Of a DNA stretch of 64,000 nt, positions 13,601-22,600 are shown one piece after another. The stretch spans positions 8,370,001 to 8,434,000 of the forward strand of contig NC_085109.1 of assembly GCF_030269925.1 (NCBI RefSeq), in the 5' to 3' direction. Every line of letters starts with the position of its first letter. Within the stretch, counting starts at the first letter, position 1. The notes beneath the pieces were generated by a model. The model ran no database searches. It was not told the origin of the DNA and saw only the letters and a list, made by a program, of their open reading frames with translations. Origin of the DNA: Bombyx mori (Eukaryota; Arthropoda; Insecta; Lepidoptera; Bombycidae). The position numbers and the translations under genes are program-made.

Positions 13601-16600
13601 TCCTGGCCCTACTTCACTTCAGCCTGTCTTTTGTTGTTCAGTCAAAAGTGGCGTCTCGAAGTTAACCAAGTGCAAAGTTCAGCTTTGCATACTAAAAGAA
13701 AGTCATCGATGCGAATGTCCTTCCGATTCAGTTGCAAACCACTACTCCGCTCACCTTATCCTTTTCGGGCTGAGAATATCATAGACCAGGAAGGTCAAGT
13801 ATCTAAGCGCCATCTGTATGATCTGCGAGCGAAGAACAATTGTTCCTTCGTAATAAGGTGACATGATCATTATTAATGGGAGTACATAAACTCCTTCAGT
13901 CTTGAAAACCCGCTTCTTTAACTGAACTATTATAGCTCCATGGTACATGAGGAATGTAGAGATATTTAGCCGATAACCCCGTTTCTTTGTAGCCGTTAAG
14001 AGATGTGTATACAACCGAACTGATGATAAGTGGCTAACATCGCGCATGGACGTGAGCAAAAACACAGTCAAGCTGCTCATTATTCTCCAAAAACTTCTTT
14101 AGGAGAAGGGCATGTCATAACGCTCAGGAAACGCCGTTAAACAAAGTTCAATGTAGTTGTATAGTACCTTTTTTTTTTTTTTTTTTATAGTACCTAACAG
14201 ACAAAAAAGATTCCTAGGAATGCACTGTTTCTAGAGAGTATGCTCTAAAGTCTAACTAAAGGAAGGCCGTAGTAAAAAGGATCATCTGAAATAATTCCTC
14301 ACAGCACTCCCGTTTTTTTTTTTTTTTTTATTGCTTAGATGTGTGGACGAGCTCACAGCCTACCTGGTGTTAAGTGGTTACTGGAGCCCATAGACATCCA
14401 TAACGTAAATGCGCCACCCACCTTGAAAAAGCAGCAGTGCTTAGCTTCATTGAGTACTTTCAATATTTCAAATGCCAAAAGGTTGCACTTGTTGACACCC
14501 TTTCACATTAAAGGCGCATATGTATATGTATTTAACTAAATTTTCTTTTTTTTTTTTTTGATCTACATACTTATCTTAGAAGTAAAAAGGACATGAATCA
14601 GTTCGACGATGAATGGGGCAACCCTGACTTCTATGAACACAGTCCACATTATACCTTTTTCCCAAGCATATAAAAATGTTATATATATATTTAAATGTGG
14701 TTATTTTTAAGACGTTGCCGTGTATTCTTGAAATTTAAAATTTTAAAATAACTTCCACAGGTTTTCAAAATTGTGAAATATAAATACTAGAAAAACAAGG
14801 ATATATTTACTTTCCGGACGGCGCGAATATATACTATAACAACTCTTTAAGCCGTGCCTTTGTGCTGCTTTATAGCAATCTTTCTCAGGTTTAAGGAAAC
14901 TGTTACTCACTCTAAAAGCAGGTTTATGTAGTAAAACATTTAAGTTAATTACTACTTAACATTCAACAGACATCATATGATATGAAAATGAGATGTTCGC
15001 TAATCGCTATTGGCGCTTTCATTTTAATGGACAGTATAATCCTCCATTTTAAACAATAAAATTGTTGATCTACTTTTAAAAGGAAAATAACGTAAAATTA
15101 GTAATGGTAATAAAAAATATTCTGGCACTTAATAATAGGTTAGGGAAAAAGTTTCTTCGCATCTTTTTAGAAAATTCACAACAATTTTTAATGTAGTTTA
15201 TTTACATTTAACTAAAGTATGTAGGTACCAATTTTTTCGATAGCTTTTGCCATCTTGTATAGTCCCCGGCACGTATCTTGGCAAGAGTCGTTTGATGCGC
15301 ACAAGTCGTTTTTTAGGTCTCTTGGGTTCTCAAGCGGGACGCGGGGAAAGACGTAGCACCGTACCGAGCGCGCGATTGGTGCGTCAGTCGACCCTCCCTT
15401 CCCGCACCGCGTCTACGTTCGGTTCGCTCCTGACTACACTTGCGCCTACTAAACTTGTAGGTACCCATTGTTTATATTGAGTTTTTGTTACGAATTGTTA
15501 TTATTGTTTTAAATTTAGTTTTTGTTAAGAGTGTTATTGTTTTAAATTTGTTTGCAATGCCAGGACCAAATACCGATGACCATATAGTCGATTCAGTCAC
15601 TGAGCATTTCATTATTTACGCCAGTGACGAGAGTTATGTCGAGGATGAGGAGACAACTCCTTCCACCAGCTCAGGTACTACCATAAATTTAATGCAAGGG
15701 GTAGCACTATTAGAAAACGATAGTGAAGGCGACATATAATTTTTAATATTAAGTATATTTTTTTAAAGTAAACTTCTTTACTTTTAATTGTATTTTATTA
15801 ACACTTAATACACTTCTCGAATTCCTCTCTTTTCTTTAACTTTCTTCTCAACACACATGCTTAAAAATAAATTATGGCAAATAAAAAATTAAATTAAATT
15901 ATATTCGGGCAATAAAAGTGACTATTTTTAGTTGCAATGTGCACTATGAGCGACCTTACCCCCACTACTCTAAAACCTTGCCAACTTACGTGCCGCTTAG
16001 GTAGGGACGTGATCCCATTGCTATAGAAATTTTGGGGCTTCTGATCAAAATACCGCGACAATTGGTTTTGGCAGTCCTCTCGTGATGTTAACCTGACACT
16101 GCCTAAAGAATTCTGAACAGACCGAAACAGGTGGAAATCTGAAGGTGCAAGGTCAGGACTATACGGCGGATGCATTGACACCTCCCAGCCAAGCTCTCTT
16201 AAATTTTTTAAATTTTGCTGAGTAGCCAAAGATGTGTGAGGTCTAGCGTTATAATGGTGAAAAACCACACCCCTTCTGTTGATTAATTCCGGCCGCTTTC
16301 TCTCAACTTCTTGCTTTAATCTCATCAGTAGTTCGTAGTAGAGTTCAAAATCGATGGTCCTGGCTGGTGGTAATAGCAAATAATGACAGCATCCACCTTG
16401 TTGCGAGTTAACCCGGGTTTCGCCAGTCTGTGAAGCCTGACCGGCCTTTGACCACGACCTTTTTCGCAAGTTCTTATCGTATGTGATCCACTTTTCATCA
16501 CCAGTTATCAGCTTCTTCAAAAATGGTTCGGTGTCATTACTTCGTAATAAAGAATCACAAATGAGTAACGGTTCATCAGGTTTATTTCAGTGAGTTCGTG

Positions 16601-19600
16601 AGATACCCAAATACCGAGCTTTTTTGTGTACCCAGTTCTTTTCAAATGCGCCAAAACTGTTTTGTGGTCAATTCCCAGTTCTTCAGCTACGTCGTAACTA
16701 CTGACATGCCGATCTTGCTCCACTTTTTCAAAAATGGCATCCATTTTATCCGTAATAGGGCGACCAGAGCGACGTGCATCTTTGACATCAAAATTTCCGG
16801 ATTGAAAACGCTTAAACCAAATTTGTGCTACTTTCACAGACACTGCACCAGCCAGCTACAAAAAGTATAGCCAAAGAGATTTTATTACAAGTTCATACAT
16901 ACTATAATGCGAAAAGACTTTTTCCAACCTATTATATTTAGGCGTTTCTTCTCAGGATTGTGACCAATTTAGTGGAGCCGGTGATAGCAAACTGTTTTAA
17001 AAGAGTTGTTTTAATGAGATTAAGTTGAATAAATTTTGAATGACACTTCAAATGTTGACGTTTGACTGTGACTGACGTGAGTTTTAAGAATGTCAACGAG
17101 TTCACGGCCCATATGATATTAAGTGATTACTACAATCCATAAACATATACATACATGTGTTGACGTCGATCTTAAAGCGCGAGGAGAAACGTGAATTGAA
17201 AGTGATTGTATTGAAAAATCTGTATTGAGTTTCTTCAATAATCACAACCTGTACATTTTTTAAAATTGATACTTAGGTAACGGGCAGATTGGAATGGTTT
17301 CTTTACAGATGGAAGGTTTTGAAAATCTGTAGTTGTTATAGTAACCGGCAAACATTTTGAGCAAATGATCTTGACTGCGCAGAACCGAATTTTAGATCAC
17401 TTTGGTGGTGAGGGTGAGGCGCGACGGCAGGGGAAATCGTATCGAGCGCGTTATTGGTAGATCAGTCGAAACTTGCGCCCCGCACCGCGCCCTCGTTCCG
17501 CTTGCTCCCAAAAGTACGCTTGCGTACAGTGAAAAGTCTATCGTTATTAATCGTTAAGTTATTTGTTATAATTGCTTGTTGACTTTGTTGCCATTGCTAT
17601 TTGTTGAGTGTTTGTTGATTTTTTATAAAAAATACACTATGCCGTGACAAACTGGTGTTGTATTCAAAAGAAAGGGTAGAAAAATTGTGTACGACGTATA
17701 TTGCTTCATTATAAAACAGGAGAAAAATGATATGGAAAAAGTAAAACAGACTTCGGAAGCAACAAAAACATCAGTGAGTACTGTTAGGTCCATTATTAAC
17801 GAAGCTAAAGGCTCTGGCTTGCTCGCCGTGTTTGGGACTCCGGGTAAGAAAAGATCAGGGAAGAAGAAAGTTACCGGAATGGATAGTTGCGTTCAATCTG
17901 TAATAAAAAGATGTAATCATAATAACTACATAGCAAGCAGCGAAACTCCGTACCGTAGAAAGGCTTCGGAAAATTTAAAGAAGATATACATTTTAATGGC
18001 TCGGAATGAAGTTTACGACAAATTATGAAAGAGCTAGGCTTCAGATGGAAAAAAAAAACAGAAAATAATCGGAAGCTGGTAATTAAAAAAAGTAACATTC
18101 GATTATTACGAATCGAATATCTTCAAAATATAATTAATTATCTATAGACAAAAAAGAAGATCGAACCGACCGAGTTGTAAACTACACCGATGAGCCCTAT
18201 GTCGACTCATCACGATGATGGCGACTCGGGTGATGAAAACAGTGATGATGATGATGGTCAAGATTATGATAACGAAAAAAAAATTACAAATACCAGCTTC
18301 GCTTCAACTGAACCAAGGACCTGGCAACAGCTGTAGTTTTGACTTAATAGAAGGAATATCTATTTTACCCCAAGATTAAATTATTACAATTATTAACCTA
18401 TATTTTTTGTTGATGTTCTAATAAATATATAAATAAATACATATGTTGATTTTAATAATTTAATTGCATTATGACGCAGAGTAAATAATGTTTTTGCACG
18501 TGAGTGTACCATGCGCAAACTTACCCCCACTACGTCAACAAATGCTCAAGAAGTTTGCCGGCTATTATACCATTGAGCAGCTAGTCTTGAAGCCATTTTA
18601 TAAATCGTTGAGATAGTTAACCTGGTCCTCATAGGCTAAAATACATGATCAAGAAAGAAAGCCGCACCTTATATAGCTAAAGGTTTTCAACGAACCTTAT
18701 AAATAAATAATGAATATGCCTTAATAAAAATGTACATGTGGTAGCAATGTCGATACGGTGGAGAATTTGCATGCCGTTGCGTTGGCCCCGCATGGGAAAG
18801 GCAACCCAGTATCAGCTACAAGTTTTCATGAAAGGTGATTGGCGACGACTGTGAGTACGTGATCCCACAGGACTCATTAAAAATACACATGTACCGCGCT
18901 AGGGCTAGAAGACATTTTGGCCCAAGGGATTTGGATTCCAGAATGTCGATTTGAAGACTGATAAAAGGGCTCGTGAACAAAGCAGGCAACGAAACGGTAA
19001 GTCGTACATTCTGAACCACGCTGAATATATTTTCAGATGCTGTGTAACAGAATCTAGTCTTCGTTCACCCCGCCGAAAGGACTTGTGTAGTCAGCCAGTC
19101 GTCTATAAGTAAAATTATGATATCTGTGCCTTTCGTCTAATAATTTTAATGGGACTTTTTGGCGGGAACGCAAAGAGTGAAGTTGTGTGATTTATTTTAG
19201 TTTGTCTATTTAGTATTTCGTAAGGTTAAATGTGTAATAACGGTGGTTTATTAACTGTTTAATATATATGAAAGTGCACAAATGTGGGAAAATGAAACAA
19301 AGCCGCTGGACGTCACTTGTCGGGATTCTCCAAAAAGTCCAATGAAAAAGTCGCAGCAAATGACCACCATTTTACTAAGATTATATTTCATCCCATATCA
19401 TCTCATCTCATTTCATTTGATTTCATTCCAGTGGACTAATGTCTCAAATTAATCATCTTCATTTCATTTCATCATTTATCATAAAAATAATAATATAAAT
19501 TAAAATAAGGCATGACTTAAAGGTCTTAGTAACCAGGTCATAAAATCACATAAAAAAAAAATTAATACATAGGGTTTGTTTTTTTTATTAGTATCTCTAT

Positions 19601-22600
19601 TCTATTTTTTCTACATGAAATATAACTAATCTTGCTCTTGTGTATTTGTAAAATAGCGTAATAATCTATTGGAATAAGTTTCTGGAGACTATTTCATCGA
19701 ACTTGTGGCCTTGGGAAAATGAAGAATACTGAACTTATGGCGAACTCGTTTTTACCATCGCACCGCCCGCCACCGTAGTAGAGTTCATCCATACTACCTG
19801 GAGCCACTACGTTCATCCACAGTGCGTTTCCAGAGATCTTTTTTGCCACGTACCATCCGGCTATGGAATGAGCTCCCCTCCTCGGTGTTTCTCGAGTGCT
19901 ATGACATGTCCTTCTTCAAACGAGACTTGTGGAGAGTATTAAACGGTAGGCAGCGGCTTGGCTCTGCCCCTGGCATTGCTGACGTCCATGAGCGACAGTA
20001 ACCACTCACCATCAGGTGGGCCGTATGCTCGTCTGTCTATACGGCAATAAAAATAAATAAAAAAATATATCACCAATGAGGTACACCAAAAAATTATATT
20101 AACTGTCGATAAATAGATAGGGTATTTTTATGAAGTGCGAAAAGATAGATAAATTCATAAATGAAGTTTATAGCAGTAAGCAAACTATAAGAAATAATTT
20201 GTAAATTCATTTTAATTTATATAAAATTATAAATTCTTGTTTTATTTCATTTACAAAAATTCAATATATTCTTCTACAGAGAACCGAAACGATAGTCGCC
20301 ATAATGAAAACGTAATGTAATCTAATATATAAAATTCTCGTGTCACGGGGTGCGTGATTAAACTCCTCCGAAACGGCTCGACCGATTTTCGTGAATCTTA
20401 GCGTGCATATCGGTCAGGGTTGAGAATCAAACAACATCTATTTTTCATCCCCCTAAATGTTAAGAGTGGTCCACAATAAAATATTTTTTTTATTTTCTAG
20501 ACAAAAATTTTTGTTTTATTTTTTTATGATACAGCATACAAAAATACATACAACCCTAAATTTTCACCCCTCTACGATCAACCCTTATTTCTTATTTGCT
20601 AATTAAAAACTTTAAATTTTTTTGCAAGATTTTTGTTTTTATTTTGTCATGACTTAGAATAAAAAAATTCATATTACTCTGCAATTTTCACTCCTCTACG
20701 ATCAACCCCTATTTTTTATTTGTTTAAACTTTAATTTTTTTGGCAAGTTTTTTATTTTATTTTGTCATGACTTAAAATAAAAAAATATTATATTACTCTC
20801 AATTTTCACTCTTATAGGATCAACCCCTATTAATTTTTTTTTTATTCTATGCACAGATCCGCAATAAGGTTGCAAGATGGCAATCAAATATTATAATTGT
20901 AGTACGATAAATTCTTATTCAGAGTTATAATTTTAAGTTCCTTTAATTATATATTTTTTTAAATTCTGTTCAACTATCAATCGATCAGTTATCCCCGCCA
21001 GGTGTCACCACTCATCCAGCAAACATCACATAGTAGGGATTAGGACGAAGCTGGTCTCCTGTCTTACTCACTAATGTTTTTTTGGTTTTATTTGTGTATC
21101 AGTCATAGCTTGCTAGCCATGTTTTTTTTTTTTTTATCTGTGTATCAATAGTATGTTCAGTAAACCTGAGAATCGGCTACTATCTATTTTTCATACCCCT
21201 AAGTGATAAGGGTTGTCCACCCCAAACATTTATTTTTTTATTTTATTTTTTGGATAATTTTATTTTTTGGTTATAATGAGGTATTATGTAGTTGAGTGAG
21301 GTTTTTTTTTCTACACGAGAATTTCCCTAGAAATCTTATTTAAGGCAACACAACGTTTGCCGGGTCAGCTAGTTTTAATATAATATTATAATATGTGGTG
21401 TTCGTGGATAATTTAGTGCTTTTAATTTCAAGTGCATTTAGTTAGCCTAGTCCACAGATATAATCTACCGAGTTTCTGGCCGGATCTTTTCAATGGATTT
21501 CAATGGTTGGGTTAGGCAAATTCTCTCAGCTTAAACCTGTGACCTCAGCTACCCTGTCTGACTTTGCTGGAATAAGCTCTTTAGGTTACCAGCAATTAGG
21601 TATGAAAAAAAGGGTTCTAAAAAATTCCACTGTAGTAAATAAAGTAAATTCCCACCATTTTTCTAATGTCATTTCATTTGAACTGTTCACTTTTTTTTAT
21701 TCTTTATTCTAACTCTTTACATTTCATGTCATTTGATGAATTACCAAGCAATTAATTTCAGATAAATCAACTTCATTTTATTCTGCTCCATTTTACTTTT
21801 TGCACGAGAAAGTATTCACAACAAAGTACATGAAACAGATTTGTTTAAAAAGGCTAGATTCCAAGTTTGTGTCTTATTGTGCAAGATGTAAAGTTATTTG
21901 TAGAATGACAACACAAATGTTCATTTTTTATTTCATTGTATTGATTAAAATGGAATAAAACATTTACACGGCAGCAAATCAGAACAGATTTTTTTTTTTT
22001 ATTATTTTAAGTTGTCAGAAGTGGTCAACAGGACTACACTTTTTTGTCATTAGGTGCTTTATAAATAGTTCATAGACTAACTGTAAGCATAACATTGAAT
22101 CTATACTTCTATACTAATATATAAATCTAGAGTGGTTTTTACAGATGTTCGGTTATAACTACTGAACCATGCATCCGATTGACTTGAAACTTGGTTTCCA
22201 TGTAGAAAATACATGTACTTAATGGATAGGCTAATATTTATATGAGTGTTGGACTCCTACACTAGTTGCGGGGGCGTTAGTGATGAGAATCTTTGTGGGG
22301 GTGAGAAATAATAATGTTAATTTTAAATGCCCACCAAAGCAGACGGTTACAGCTAGTATCTTATATATCTATTTTTAGTGGTATATCTTAAAGATCTGTA
22401 CAATATTACTTGCTTTGTTTTTTTTACTTCATCTCATATTGATAAGAAATATTGAATTTTAACAAGTAAAATAATTTATTGAGCAATGAGGATTTTCCAG
22501 TTATGCTCTTATTGTATTTTAAGTAATTCAGACAAATATCTAACCAGGTTTGTAATAATTATTATGAGAATGTCAAGTCTTGGTGCTAATCTACTTGTAA

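Larger units (their letters stand above)
15138..16929 (-). mobile_element. mariner element, inactivated, split by a nested transposon
   Basis: Terminal inverted repeats: left 15138-15164 (GGTTAGGGAAAAAGTTTC...), right 16902-16929 on the minus strand (GGTTGGAAAAAGTCTTTTCG). Both are flanked by TA (15136-15137 and 16930-16931). The internal frame is a mariner transposase. The transposase C-terminus is displaced: its last residues (KAIEKIGTYIL then stop) read from about 15247 down to 15215, while the main body stops near 15980, with a second element (about 15260-15965) inserted between. Confidence 0.85.

Noticed and set aside
17871..18098. 75-residue minus-strand frame
   Set aside because: Shadow of the plus-strand transposase relic.
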